Shown here one piece after another: positions 13,706 through 22,522 of a stretch of DNA of 25,274 bases (within the stretch, counting starts at the first letter, position 1; each line of letters starts with the position of its first letter). The notes beneath the pieces are model-generated. The model was not told where the DNA came from, searched no databases, and saw only the letters and a program-made list of their open reading frames with translations. The translations under genes and the position numbers were made by a program. Origin of the DNA: Desulfuromonadaceae bacterium (lineage in GTDB: Bacteria > Desulfobacterota > Desulfuromonadia > Geobacterales > Pseudopelobacteraceae); NCBI GenBank assembly GCA_028686145.1, contig JAQUCQ010000010.1, forward strand, positions 1-25,274, in the 5' to 3' direction.

Positions 13706-14911
13706 CTAAAAGATAAGTTGCAACTGGGTAATGAAGGTAGTGAAATCTTTGCTATTCACGCCATTAACGATGCCTTCGGTGCCAAAATCAGTGCGGGATA
13801 CTTCCATGGTCAGCTTCAGGTTCTGGTCGCGGAAGTAGTAGTTGGCACCGCCGCCATACCAGTCAACCTTCTGGTCAAAGACGTTGTTCAGTGAGGCAAA
13901 GCGCCACTTTTCATAACGGCCGAAGAACTGCAGCGGCATCATGGGAAGCATGTAGCCACCTTTCACATACCACCCTTTTTTCTGCCCGTTAATGCCGATG
14001 GTTCCTGCATCGGGGTTGGCACCTTTATAGGCATTATCGAGGTCGACATCCTCATAGGCAGCAGAGGCAGTGACCGTACCGACCCCTTCAAGCGGATACT
14101 CGAAGAAACCGTCAACCGTCCAGGCTTGGTAATCTTTCTTGTCAGTTTTGGCAACCGTATTGCCATAGGCAATCTCCGGCTCAAACTGATAGGCACCGCC
14201 GATGGTCAAGACCTTTTTCTTGCCCAGGTAGGTTCCCTTGTACCCATAGGTGTTCTCAGGATCAAGCAGTGTTACGTGGCCGCGGAAGGAGTAACGGAAG
14301 TTGGAGCTGGGAGCGGTCACGCCCGACACAGCCTTGCGCCCTTCCATGACATCAGCACGATACTGGAACATGTCATTGAACAGATTGCCCCACACCGCTA
14401 CCCCCATATCTCTGGTCTTGGTGTAGGCAGTATTGATGAAGAGGGACCGGTCGAGAGTCAGCGGCATTTCGCACGCTTCCAGATTCTCGCGGGACAGGTT
14501 GTATTTAAACTTGCCGACGTTTACATGGAAACTGTCGTTCAACTTGAAGCGCATCACCGCATCAAGGAGTTGAAATTCCGTTCCCACATTGTTGCTGGCA
14601 ACGTCGAGAGTCTTAACATTCTGGTCCTCGGTGAATTCCGTCTGGACGTAGAGGCTCAACATGTCACCGTATGCTCCCATCAGGGCAATACGGTTACGGC
14701 GAAAGTTGAAATTGGTCGTGGTATCGTCGTTGTTGTCTCCCGATCCGGTGTCACGCACCGTCATCTGGAACTGCCCCTTGTAATCCAGTTGCAGCGTCCC
14801 TTTATCATCCGGGCCGAAGGTCATCTGCGGTCCGGCAAAGGCTGTGCCGGCCATCAGGCCCAGGCCGATGGTTAGTGTTGCAAGTTTACCTGCCTTAAAC
14901 TTTGTTATCAT
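13706..14911 (-). CDS. ExtI-like outer-membrane porin
   Basis: A 401-residue exported protein. The N-terminus has a Sec signal (ATLTIGLGLMAGTAFA). The body alternates short amphipathic strands and turns (LQLDYKGQFQMTV, NRIALMGAYGDMLSLYVQTEF), as in phosphate-selective or selenite-channel type porins, and it ends with QLQLIF, the terminal Phe typical of outer-membrane barrels. In Geobacter sulfurreducens a porin (ExtI) next to a rhodanese lipoprotein (ExtH) is required for selenite/tellurite reduction; this pair has the same order. The substrate here is inferred. AAAGGAG precedes the ATG. A GC-rich hairpin separates it from the upstream rhodanese gene, and a Cys-rich +1 frame follows its stop. 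No ext cytochrome genes are nearby. Confidence 0.8.
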   Translation of the reverse strand: MITKFKAGKLATLTIGLGLMAGTAFAGPQMTFGPDDKGTLQLDYKGQFQMTVRDTGSGDNNDDTTTNFNFRRNRIALMGAYGDMLSLYVQTEFTEDQNVKTLDVASNNVGTEFQLLDAVMRFKLNDSFHVNVGKFKYNLSRENLEACEMPLTLDRSLFINTAYTKTRDMGVAVWGNLFNDMFQYRADVMEGRKAVSGVTAPSSNFRYSFRGHVTLLDPENTYGYKGTYLGKKKVLTIGGAYQFEPEIAYGNTVAKTDKKDYQAWTVDGFFEYPLEGVGTVTASAAYEDVDLDNAYKGANPDAGTIGINGQKKGWYVKGGYMLPMMPLQFFGRYEKWRFASLNNVFDQKVDWYGGGANYYFRDQNLKLTMEVSRTDFGTEGIVNGVNSKDFTTFITQLQLIF

Positions 14912-14938
14912 GTAGTGACTCCTTTATATTAGTGTCGA

Positions 14939-14971
14939 GAGACTCCCCGCCTCAAAGGGGCGGGGAGTCTC
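14939..14971 (-). other. Intercistronic GC-rich hairpin between rhodanese and porin genes
   Basis: GAGACTCCCCGCC (14939-14951) and GGCGGGGAGTCTC (14959-14971) form a perfect 13-bp stem with a 7-base loop. No T-run follows, so it probably protects or sets the level of one mRNA segment (as in RNA-processing stem-loops), rather than terminating. Confidence 0.75.
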
Positions 14972-14988
14972 AGAGGCCCAACTAAATA

Positions 14989-16920
14989 TTAACAACCGCC
15001 CCCTCTGGGGATGAATGCTGTCGGTGCAGTGCCACCAGATGTGGCAGCAGCACCAGTGTATGCCTTGTCCTGTTCAAAAATAAGGTTGCCGGTTCCCGTG
15101 TAGTTTGGATAGGTCGTAACAGTCGGCCAGTCAACTGCGCCGCTGTATGTCCGTAGCTTAAAGGGGATAGTTGTATTCGAGTTGTCGTTGAGTGTCTTTG
15201 TCGGTCTGAACATGACGTGCTCTGACCTGGTGATGGTATCCCATTTAGGGATGCCACCCAGAGACCCACCGGCCTTAACGTGGCTGGACGCATCAGCTCC
15301 GGTGAATTTATCCACAAATTTTGTGCCATTCCATTCCAGATAGTTGTTGGAAGCGGCAAACAGGACCACGGATGGGCTCGCTGCCGGATAGCTCGGGAAG
15401 GTGCTGTAATCGTCAGTCATTATGTACGTGTTGTCAGTCGGTTCATACGCCGCAAGCACTGCCCACTCCTGCCAGGAACCATCGTACATGCGGACATCTT
15501 TGAATTCACAGATTTCGTGAAAAACATACCAGTAGATTGAGGCAAGCGCTCCAGAGTTACAGTAGGTAATAATCGGCTTGCTGCCGTCGATGCCTGCTGC
15601 GGCAAAAATTGGCAATAGCTCTGCTTTCGTTTTATAGCCGCCGTCGGCGCGCGTTATAGCTGGAACGGTAATATTCCAGGCTCCGGATTTGGTGACTTTG
15701 GCCCCTTTGATGATCCCTTCAAAAGCTGCTCCCTTGGCGCCAAGCGGGATTGCCAACGGTGTACCACCGGTCAGGCTGGGGCCGGTTGGTGTAGTAATCC
15801 CTATGAAGGGATTCGGCAGGGTGATCGGTGGATTGGTTGTGCCACTGAAGGCACCCCGAGCTGGGGTTATTCCAGCTTCCGTGAATAGTATTTCGCTCAA
15901 AGTCAATAATGCACTATCACTAGTTCTTGTGAATAGTTTTGCGTTCGTTCCGCTCGAATTATATGTGTAGCCTGCCAACTGGAATATATCCGGAATGCCG
16001 TCGCTGTTTTGGTCAGCCATGTAATAGGCGACCGGAGGTTGGCGGGCATCAAGAACTATCACCTTGTTAGGATCGCTGTCCGCTAGACTGGTACGGCCGC
16101 TGTCGACCAGGGCGATCAACTCGCCAACCCCGATGCGGGATTCAAGATGGCGCTGGGGCAGTTCATTGACGTCAAAGTTTGACGGAGTGATTACCGGGAG
16201 TGTCACACCCTTTTGTAAAGGATTACCGGCCATGGCATAGGCTTTGTTGCCGCCGTTGAGGACACGGATATTCTCCTTGGCGAAGCCCCAGTAATAGAGG
16301 GTCCACCAGAGGCGCGACGGGCAGAAACCGGGGTAATCATAACGGGATGTAGAAATGACGATAACGTCGTCCTTGGTAACGCCGTATTTCTGCAGCATCT
16401 GGCTGATCAGTGTTCCGGTGCCTACCTCATGTTCCGCATCGATAGGGCCGTCGTTGCGGACGGCGACTTCATACCCCTCATGTGAAACATTGGGAATCGC
16501 ACCGGGGATATGGCCGAACATGCTGTCGGGCATGCCATTAAAAGATTTGTACTGGGGGCTAGTCGTACCGCCATACTGGTCGCTCAAGTTTTGCAGGATC
16601 TTTGCTTTGTCACCCGCGAACCAGCTTTCGGTGTCGGAAAAACTGAACACTCCAGAGCCGTTAGGAACACAGTCCAGTATAATTACCCGTTTGCCGGTCT
16701 CTGTTTTGCACTCGTTATCCACCCATGCCTTGACGGTGGCAGGTTCTACCAGAGAAATACCTGGGACAGCATCGCTCTGGTAGTAAGCGGCTGTTGATTC
16801 AGCCACCGGGTTGTCATACCCTTTGGTGCCGCAGCCCCAGATGACCAGATAAAAAAGCAACCCAGCCATGATGCATGCAAGAGTAGTTATTTTTGTACGT
16901 TTTAAAGCTTTTTCAGACAT
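14989..16920 (-). CDS. ExtH-like rhodanese lipoprotein, two rhodanese domains
   Basis: A 643-residue lipoprotein. The N-terminal helix ends in IWGC with Cys30 as the lipidation site. The first rhodanese-like domain contains TSRYDYPGFCPSRLWWTLYY and NIRVLNGGNKAY. The second holds VIVLDARQPPVAYY and the active-site loop TYCNSGALAS (Cys about 454), as in sulfurtransferases. Between them lies a long insert that includes DQNSDGIPD, an EF-hand-like calcium loop. After the second domain come about 150 residues of loops ending PRGGGC. The ATG at 16920 is preferred over the in-frame start at 17019 because GGAGG lies 7 bases upstream and the lipoprotein signal begins there. Family knowledge: rhodanese lipoproteins of this kind sit in ext-type operons for selenite/tellurite reduction. 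The divergent LysR gene probably regulates the pair. Confidence 0.8.
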   Translation of the reverse strand: MSEKALKRTKITTLACIMAGLLFYLVIWGCGTKGYDNPVAESTAAYYQSDAVPGISLVEPATVKAWVDNECKTETGKRVIILDCVPNGSGVFSFSDTESWFAGDKAKILQNLSDQYGGTTSPQYKSFNGMPDSMFGHIPGAIPNVSHEGYEVAVRNDGPIDAEHEVGTGTLISQMLQKYGVTKDDVIVISTSRYDYPGFCPSRLWWTLYYWGFAKENIRVLNGGNKAYAMAGNPLQKGVTLPVITPSNFDVNELPQRHLESRIGVGELIALVDSGRTSLADSDPNKVIVLDARQPPVAYYMADQNSDGIPDIFQLAGYTYNSSGTNAKLFTRTSDSALLTLSEILFTEAGITPARGAFSGTTNPPITLPNPFIGITTPTGPSLTGGTPLAIPLGAKGAAFEGIIKGAKVTKSGAWNITVPAITRADGGYKTKAELLPIFAAAGIDGSKPIITYCNSGALASIYWYVFHEICEFKDVRMYDGSWQEWAVLAAYEPTDNTYIMTDDYSTFPSYPAASPSVVLFAASNNYLEWNGTKFVDKFTGADASSHVKAGGSLGGIPKWDTITRSEHVMFRPTKTLNDNSNTTIPFKLRTYSGAVDWPTVTTYPNYTGTGNLIFEQDKAYTGAAATSGGTAPTAFIPRGGGC

Positions 16921-17380
16921 GTTGTTTCCTCCTTTTTTTGAATTATGCAGCCGTATTCCTTTCCTTTGCTCAGCGGCAGCAGTGCAAAATCGAGAATACT
17001 TAAACTGTTTGATAAACACTGATGCTGCCGTATGTAACTATTCTTTCAGTATGATTATAAAGCGTTGGAATCTTGTCTACGTATTACAATTTTTTGCAGC
17101 GTTCGATTTTGCCGAGTTGACGAGAAGTAAGGCACTTTTATTGTTTCACGCCGCCATTTAGCTTCATTATGGACGCCCGTAAAATCCAGGCAGTATTATG
17201 TGTGCAACGAATCGTCGGCCCGGATGATCTGTTCTGGTGCAAAACTTTGGGTGAGAAGGCTTTTGTCAGTGCGACAATTGATGATGTATCTGCTGGTATC
17301 TTTGCCAGTTTTCCTGTAAAAAGAAAGTCAATGTTTGTCATGATTCGATAACAATTTGAAATAGGATAAAACCACTATAT
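16921..17380. other. Divergent regulatory region between the rhodanese operon and lysR
   Basis: 460 bases. The minus strand has a perfect TATAAT (plus ATTATA at 17054-17059), but its best -35 is poorly spaced. A plus-strand promoter lies at 17117-17144. A 60-codon ORF at 17169-17351 has no ribosome site, and I do not call it. No clear LysR T-N11-A site was fixed by eye. Confidence 0.45.
17117..17144 (+). promoter_or_regulatory. Candidate lysR promoter
   Basis: TTGACG (17117-17122), 16 bases, TATTGT (17139-17144). Transcription from about 17151 would give lysR a leader of about 230 nt, long for a regulator gene. Confidence 0.4.
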
Positions 17381-18298
17381 ATGGAAACTGTGTACCTAAA
17401 GACGTTGGTGGAAGTTGTAAAAGAGGGCAGCATCTCGAAAGCTGCCGACATGCTCTGTGTTACCCAGCCCGCCGTTTCCCGTCGCATCAAGTTTATCGAA
17501 GAGCAGTATGGCTGTCCGCTTCTTGACCGTTCCGGGCAGACCTTGATGCTCACAAATGCCGGTAAACTGGTATTTGAAAAAGCATTGAAGTTGCTGGAAA
17601 TAGAACGAGATCTGCTCTCCGGTCTCAAGTCGATGCGGGAATGCAAAAGCATTGCGTTTATCTGCACGCCCACCTTCGGAATTGTTCACTTGCCAACAAT
17701 CATGCGTGAATTCATGATGGAATATAACGATCTGGCCGATCTCTCCTTCATGTTCGATACTCCCAACAAAATTGTCGAAGCGTTGCGGGATGGCTTGTAT
17801 GATTTGGCGGTTATCGAGCACTGCGAATGTTTTGATTTTTCTGACCTGTCGGTTGTTGCCTTGCCGGGCGACGATATGATTTTTGCAAGCTCTCCAGCAC
17901 TTGCAGTACCTGCTGGAGACACTGACCGCGAAGCTCTGTTTGCACAAACCGTATTTGTACGTAAAGAGGGCTGTTGCTCCAGGACGCTTCTGGAGGGCAA
18001 TCTGCGCGCAATTGGCAGGGAGCTGTCAGATTTCAGAAGTTATGTGGTAATTGACGACCTGCACATGATAATCAAATTGACGCTTGAAGGTCAGGGAGTG
18101 TCATTTCTCTCTCGTGAACTTGTACAGGAACAGATTGATGCGGGGCTGCTGTATGAACATCAAATCAGTGGTTTCAGACATCATCGCAAGAGAACCCTCA
18201 TTATCCACAGTGGGTGCGATAAGCAGACCTGCTCGCCACTCAAATTTTTTGTTAATATTCTTACAGCCCATTTAGGAATTGACTGCCCTCTGCTTTGA
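17381..18298 (+). CDS. LysR-family transcriptional regulator
   Basis: A 305-residue LysR regulator. The N-terminus METVYLKTLVEVVKEGSISKAA is followed by QPAVSRRIKFIEEQYGCPLLDR, the standard winged helix-turn-helix, and by a two-lobed effector-binding domain. An unusual number of Cys (CECFD, EGCCSRT, GCDKQTCSP) might allow redox or metal sensing, but this is inference. It is divergent from the rhodanese-porin operon, the typical position for its regulator. Its stop codon overlaps the TTG start of hrpB by four bases, so the two genes are translationally coupled. The ribosome site is weak. Confidence 0.88.
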   Translation: METVYLKTLVEVVKEGSISKAADMLCVTQPAVSRRIKFIEEQYGCPLLDRSGQTLMLTNAGKLVFEKALKLLEIERDLLSGLKSMRECKSIAFICTPTFGIVHLPTIMREFMMEYNDLADLSFMFDTPNKIVEALRDGLYDLAVIEHCECFDFSDLSVVALPGDDMIFASSPALAVPAGDTDREALFAQTVFVRKEGCCSRTLLEGNLRAIGRELSDFRSYVVIDDLHMIIKLTLEGQGVSFLSRELVQEQIDAGLLYEHQISGFRHHRKRTLIIHSGCDKQTCSPLKFFVNILTAHLGIDCPLL

Positions 18299-20817
18299 TT
18301 ACACTCCCGATTGACAGTATTCTTCCCGACCTAATCGAGACTATCCGCTCTCATCAGAGTATTATTCTACACGCCCCACCGGGTGCGGGTAAGACGACGC
18401 GCGTTCCATTGGCGCTGCTATATAGTTTTCCCTCGGAATCCGGTCGCATCATCATGCTGGAACCTCGACGGATTGCCGCAGTGTCTGCTGCGCGCTGGAT
18501 GGCAAGCTGTCTCGGTGAAGAAGTCGGGCAGACGGTTGGCTACTCTATTCGCTTTGACAGCTGCACTTCAAAAGCAACGCGCATTGAAGTTGTTACGGAG
18601 GGAATTTTAACCCGCCGGATCCAGAATGATCCAGAACTTGCCGGTGTGGCGCTGGTCATTTTTGACGAATTTCATGAACGGAGTATCCATGCCGATCTCG
18701 GCCTTGCTCTCTGTCGTGAAGTGCAGCAACTTCGCGTTGATCTCAAATTAATGGTCATGTCTGCAACGCTGGACCTTCAGCCCCTTGCCCGTTTACTTGA
18801 CGACGCCCCCGTGATCAGTTCGGAAGGGCGCGCATTTCCTGTTGAAATGAAATACCTTGATGATAAAGGGCATGCACGACTATCACAGCGAATGACTGCG
18901 GCGGTTATACGAGCACTGAACGAAACGGAAGGAGATATTCTGGCGTTTTTGCCCGGTTCCGGGGAAATTCGTGCCTGTGCTGCCCAGTTGGCAGAATCCG
19001 GAGTTCTCCAACAGTCTCTTGTGGTTTTCCAGCTCTACGGAGATTTGCCAATTGCCGAGCAGCAGAAGGTAATTCAGGCAGGTCCGTATCGTAAAATTGT
19101 ACTGTCCACGAGCATTGCAGAAACCAGTCTGACCATTGAAGGTATTCGGACCGTTATTGATTGCGGGGTGTCGCGGCGACTACAGTACGATCCGGGAAAC
19201 GGTTTGAACCGGTTGATCACTGTTCGCGAATCACGGGCTTCGGCCGAACAGCGCGCCGGGCGGGCAGGACGTACCGCTCCCGGTGTCTGCTATCGTCTCT
19301 ATTCGTCTCACACTCTTCATGCGATGGCTGCGCACTCCCCACCCGAGATTGTTGTCGCCGACTTGTCGCAGCTTCTGCTTGAGCTGGCGGCGTGGGGCGT
19401 TACCGACCCTATGCAGCTTGGCTGGCTTGACGTACCGCCTGTTGCAGCACTGGAGTCAGCCCTCCGCCTGCTTGTCGATCTGGACCTGTTTGATGATGCC
19501 GGCCGGATTACGGAACTTGGCCAAAAAGTTGTACGAATGCCGCTTCATCCGCGTCTTGGCCGGTTACTGCTTCGCTCAGAAGAGCTTGTCTGCCCCGCAA
19601 TAGGGTGCCAAATTGCCGCGCTTCTTTCGGAACGAGATCTGTTCCGTGCTGAGGCAGGCAGCATTGCACCGGCAAGCCGCTCAGATATTGGCGATCGTCT
19701 GGAGGCTCTGAAAAGCTGGCGGTCATCAGGACGTAATAATCGCAGGATGGATCTTGGAGCCATAAAAAATATTGAGCGTGTTGCTCGTTATCTGGAGCGA
19801 TTTCTGGCTCTTTCCGCAGCGGAAGCTGAGTCTGACGGGGGTGATGACGGTATTTCCCGGTTGTTGCTGGCGGCGTATCCTGACCGTATTGCACGACGCA
19901 GGGAAAATGGCAATGGCGGATATCTACTCGCCAGCGGTCGCGGTGCCCGCCTTTCGGAGCGGAGCGGAGTAAAATCTGCTGATTATATCGTGGCGCTGGT
20001 GCTTGATGCCGGAAAACAGGCTGAAGCAATCATTCATCTTGCCGCTGAAATCCCCGAGTCTGTAATCCGCGAGGAGCGTGCGAAGCATCTACGGACTGAA
20101 ACAGAAGTGAATTGGGATAATCGTGAGGGGCGGGTAATCGCCAGGCGGTTGGAATGCCTTGGAAGTATTCAGCTGTCGGCAGAGATGGTCGTCCCATCTG
20201 CGGCTCAGGTGGTGTCGGCTGTGATCGCTGCGGTGCGTGCATCGGGTTTGGCTCTCTTGTCGATGAATGACGTTGTCCGCCAACTGCAAGGTCGTCTGCT
20301 GTTGTTGCATACTTCCTTTCCGGAACGGGAGTGGCCGGACGTTTCTGATGGTGTGTTGTGTGATACGCTTGAAGAGTGGTTAGCGCCGTATCTTGATGGG
20401 GTCAACTCAGCTAAAAAGACGGCCCAATTGGATATTGCCGCTATCCTGAGGCAGCGCCTTGATTATCGGCAGCAACGTGATCTGGATGAGCTTGTGCCGA
20501 CCCATCTGCTTGTTCCAAGCGGTTCGCGGGTCAGGATCGATTATTCAGGGGAAATTCCGGTATTGGCGGTGAAGTTGCAGGAACTGTTCGGTTTGGCTGC
20601 CGGGCCGTCCGTGTGTGACGGCAGGGTGCCGGTATTGTTGCACCTGCTTTCTCCTGCGGGAAGGCCGATTCAGGTGACCCGCGATTTACGTGGGTTCTGG
20701 AATGGTTCATATAACGAAGTGAAAAAGGAACTTAAAGGTCGCTACCCCAAACACCCCTGGCCTGATGATCCGTGGAGCGCAGTTCCAACACGCAGATTGA
20801 AGCCGAAGGGCAGCTAG
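18295..20817 (+). CDS. hrpB: ATP-dependent RNA helicase HrpB
   Basis: An 840-residue DEAH/DExH helicase of the HrpB family, close to the usual length. Motifs in order: Walker A APPGAGKTTRVP (residues 27-38), LEPRRIAA, DEFHER, SATLD, STSIAETSLTIEG, and QRAGRAGRT (motif VI). Helicase-associated and HrpB C-terminal domains follow, ending HPWPDDPWSAVPTRRLKPKG, which is characteristic of HrpB. The start is a TTG at 18295 that overlaps the lysR stop (TTGA); no strong ribosome site is seen, so coupling is likely. It converges with pgi and a strong inverted repeat separates them. HrpB's cellular role is not well defined. Confidence 0.93.
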   Translation: MITLPIDSILPDLIETIRSHQSIILHAPPGAGKTTRVPLALLYSFPSESGRIIMLEPRRIAAVSAARWMASCLGEEVGQTVGYSIRFDSCTSKATRIEVVTEGILTRRIQNDPELAGVALVIFDEFHERSIHADLGLALCREVQQLRVDLKLMVMSATLDLQPLARLLDDAPVISSEGRAFPVEMKYLDDKGHARLSQRMTAAVIRALNETEGDILAFLPGSGEIRACAAQLAESGVLQQSLVVFQLYGDLPIAEQQKVIQAGPYRKIVLSTSIAETSLTIEGIRTVIDCGVSRRLQYDPGNGLNRLITVRESRASAEQRAGRAGRTAPGVCYRLYSSHTLHAMAAHSPPEIVVADLSQLLLELAAWGVTDPMQLGWLDVPPVAALESALRLLVDLDLFDDAGRITELGQKVVRMPLHPRLGRLLLRSEELVCPAIGCQIAALLSERDLFRAEAGSIAPASRSDIGDRLEALKSWRSSGRNNRRMDLGAIKNIERVARYLERFLALSAAEAESDGGDDGISRLLLAAYPDRIARRRENGNGGYLLASGRGARLSERSGVKSADYIVALVLDAGKQAEAIIHLAAEIPESVIREERAKHLRTETEVNWDNREGRVIARRLECLGSIQLSAEMVVPSAAQVVSAVIAAVRASGLALLSMNDVVRQLQGRLLLLHTSFPEREWPDVSDGVLCDTLEEWLAPYLDGVNSAKKTAQLDIAAILRQRLDYRQQRDLDELVPTHLLVPSGSRVRIDYSGEIPVLAVKLQELFGLAAGPSVCDGRVPVLLHLLSPAGRPIQVTRDLRGFWNGSYNEVKKELKGRYPKHPWPDDPWSAVPTRRLKPKGS

Positions 20818-20851
20818 TTTCCGTCCGGAAAAGATTGTTTCCGGACGGAAA
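20818..20851. terminator. Terminator-like inverted repeat between hrpB and pgi
   Basis: TTTCCGTCCGGAAA (20818-20831) and TTTCCGGACGGAAA (20838-20851) form a perfect 14-bp stem with loop AGATTG. It lies between convergent stop codons and can act on both strands through the A/T base of the stem, but a long T-run is lacking. Confidence 0.7.
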
Positions 20852-20855
20852 ACGG

Positions 20856-22448
20856 TTATCCGGCAATGCGGAAGGTTACCTCAGTCATCCGGTCGGCGCT
20901 GCCTTGAATGATTCCCCGGTCCGGGTTGGCAGCCAGATGACGCAGAATAGCGAATACCATTTCCACTTGATCCGGTTTTCCGAGCCGTTCGGCGATCGCT
21001 TTTGCTGTCATGCCGCGCTGCTCCTTCTGTAACAGTTCCATCACTGACGTCTGGAGAGCAATCACGGTGCTAGCCGCTTTTTTACCGGCTTCCACGCCGG
21101 GCTGGTGGTACGCATTGATATTAATCAGGCTGGCGTAGAAACCGACAGTCCGTTCAAAAAGGGCAATCAAGACGCCGATTGTATATGCATCAATCTGGTT
21201 GATGGTGAGGGTCATTGACTCCCGGCCGTTTTCATAGAGTGCCGTGCGCGTTCCCTGGAAAAATCCGAAGAGGAAATCTCCGCTGGTGATCCCCTCTTCA
21301 ACGCGCGGCGAGCTTCCATCCCGATCTTTCAAAACCTCGATGAACGTGACGAAGAAGTTTGCTACCCCTTCCCGCAACTGCTGCACATAGGCGTGCTGAT
21401 CGGTGGAGCCTTTGTTGCCGTACACGGTCAATCCTTGATTGACTTGTGCACCATCACGGTCAAGCTCCTTGCCGATAGACTCCATGATTAACTGCTGCAG
21501 ATAGCGGGAGAAGAGCAGCAGGCGGTCCTTATAGGGAAGCATCACCAGGTCTTTTGTGCCGTGCCCTCCGGTGGCGTAGTGCCACATCAGCGCCATTACT
21601 GCCGCAGGGTTGTTCATCGGATCCAGCTTGCTGGTGGCTGTATCGCAAGCTTTGGCTCCTTCGAGCAGCGCTTTTATATTGATCCCCTGAAGTGCCGCCG
21701 GCAAGAGTCCGACTGCAGAGGTAACGGAAGTTCGTCCGCCGACCCAGTCCCACATCGGGAAGCGCTCCACCCATGCTTCGTTCTGAGCTAACCTGTCCAG
21801 TTCACTTCCGGCGCCGGTTACTGCCACGGCATGCTGTGAAAAATCAAGTCCGGCTTGCTGGTAGGCAACTTTGGCTTCGAGCATCCCATTGCGGGTCTCC
21901 TTGGTAGAGCCACTTTTTGATATGACAAGCGCTAAGGTTTGTGAAAGAGCTGTACCTAGCTCCGCAAATATTTTGTCAATGCCATCAGGGTCAGTATTAT
22001 CCAGAAAATACGCTTTCATGCGGTCGGAGGAAGATGTCAGCGCATCGGACACAAACTGTGGTCCTAATGCAGAGCCACCGATGCCGATGATAAGAACGTT
22101 TTTAAACGGTGACCGATTCTGCGCAGTTATGGTACCGGCATGGATTTTAGAAGTAAAGACCATGATTTTCTCGATGGCGGCTTCAATCTCCTGCTTGATG
22201 TCAACTGACGGGGAGAGGGTCGGATTTCTCAGCCAGTAATGGCCGACCATGCGCTCTTCATCACGATTGGCTATTCCTCCCCTTTCCAATTCATGCATTT
22301 CAGAGAAGGCTCTCTGTATGGCAGCATCCATCTGCGTAAAAAAACCGTCGGGAAACTTCATGCGACTAATATCAAGTGTGAGGCCTATTTCGGGGCAGTG
22401 GCAGAGGTATTCCTGATAGCGATTCCAAAGGATAGCGTCTTTATTCAT
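20856..22448 (-). CDS. pgi: Glucose-6-phosphate isomerase
   Basis: A 530-residue phosphoglucose isomerase that interconverts glucose-6-phosphate and fructose-6-phosphate in the cytoplasm. Evidence: GIGGSALGPQFV near residue 120, the SIS-domain phosphate loop SKSGSTKET, MWDWVGGRTSVTSAVG and the C-terminal catalytic region with MESIGKELDRDG, EEGITSGDFLFGFFQGTR and INAYHQPGVEAGKK. The start at 22448 is chosen over 22487 because GGAGGGACG precedes that ATG. It lies downstream of enolase on the same strand with a terminator between, so it is probably expressed partly on its own. Confidence 0.94.
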   Translation of the reverse strand: MNKDAILWNRYQEYLCHCPEIGLTLDISRMKFPDGFFTQMDAAIQRAFSEMHELERGGIANRDEERMVGHYWLRNPTLSPSVDIKQEIEAAIEKIMVFTSKIHAGTITAQNRSPFKNVLIIGIGGSALGPQFVSDALTSSSDRMKAYFLDNTDPDGIDKIFAELGTALSQTLALVISKSGSTKETRNGMLEAKVAYQQAGLDFSQHAVAVTGAGSELDRLAQNEAWVERFPMWDWVGGRTSVTSAVGLLPAALQGINIKALLEGAKACDTATSKLDPMNNPAAVMALMWHYATGGHGTKDLVMLPYKDRLLLFSRYLQQLIMESIGKELDRDGAQVNQGLTVYGNKGSTDQHAYVQQLREGVANFFVTFIEVLKDRDGSSPRVEEGITSGDFLFGFFQGTRTALYENGRESMTLTINQIDAYTIGVLIALFERTVGFYASLININAYHQPGVEAGKKAASTVIALQTSVMELLQKEQRGMTAKAIAERLGKPDQVEMVFAILRHLAANPDRGIIQGSADRMTEVTFRIAG

Positions 22449-22472
22449 CGTCCCTCCACTAGGGCAGATACA

Positions 22473-22500
22473 CAAAAGGCGGAGCATGCTCCGCCTTTTG
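22473..22500 (-). terminator. Terminator of enolase (perfect palindrome)
   Basis: CAAAAGGCGGAGCATGCTCCGCCTTTTG is a 28-base perfect palindrome between the eno stop codon and the pgi ribosome site. On the minus strand its stem ends in TTTTG; on the plus strand a T-rich run (22504-22513) follows. It may limit but not abolish readthrough from eno to pgi. Confidence 0.8.
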
Positions 22501-22522
22501 GATTGTTTTTTTTGGTTACGTG

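Noticed and set aside
13627..13710. 27-codon plus-strand ORF (starting MSRRKK) across the 17-bp hairpin
   Set aside because: Its sequence is dictated by the inverted repeat, it has no ribosome site, and it lies downstream of the tRNA terminator.
14126..14875. 249-codon plus-strand ORF opposite the porin gene
   Set aside because: Antisense shadow of a gene with a clear signal peptide, ribosome site and terminal Phe; no family likeness in the shadow.
17169..17351. 60-codon ORF upstream of lysR
   Set aside because: No ribosome site and no family; lies within the presumed leader, so left uncalled.
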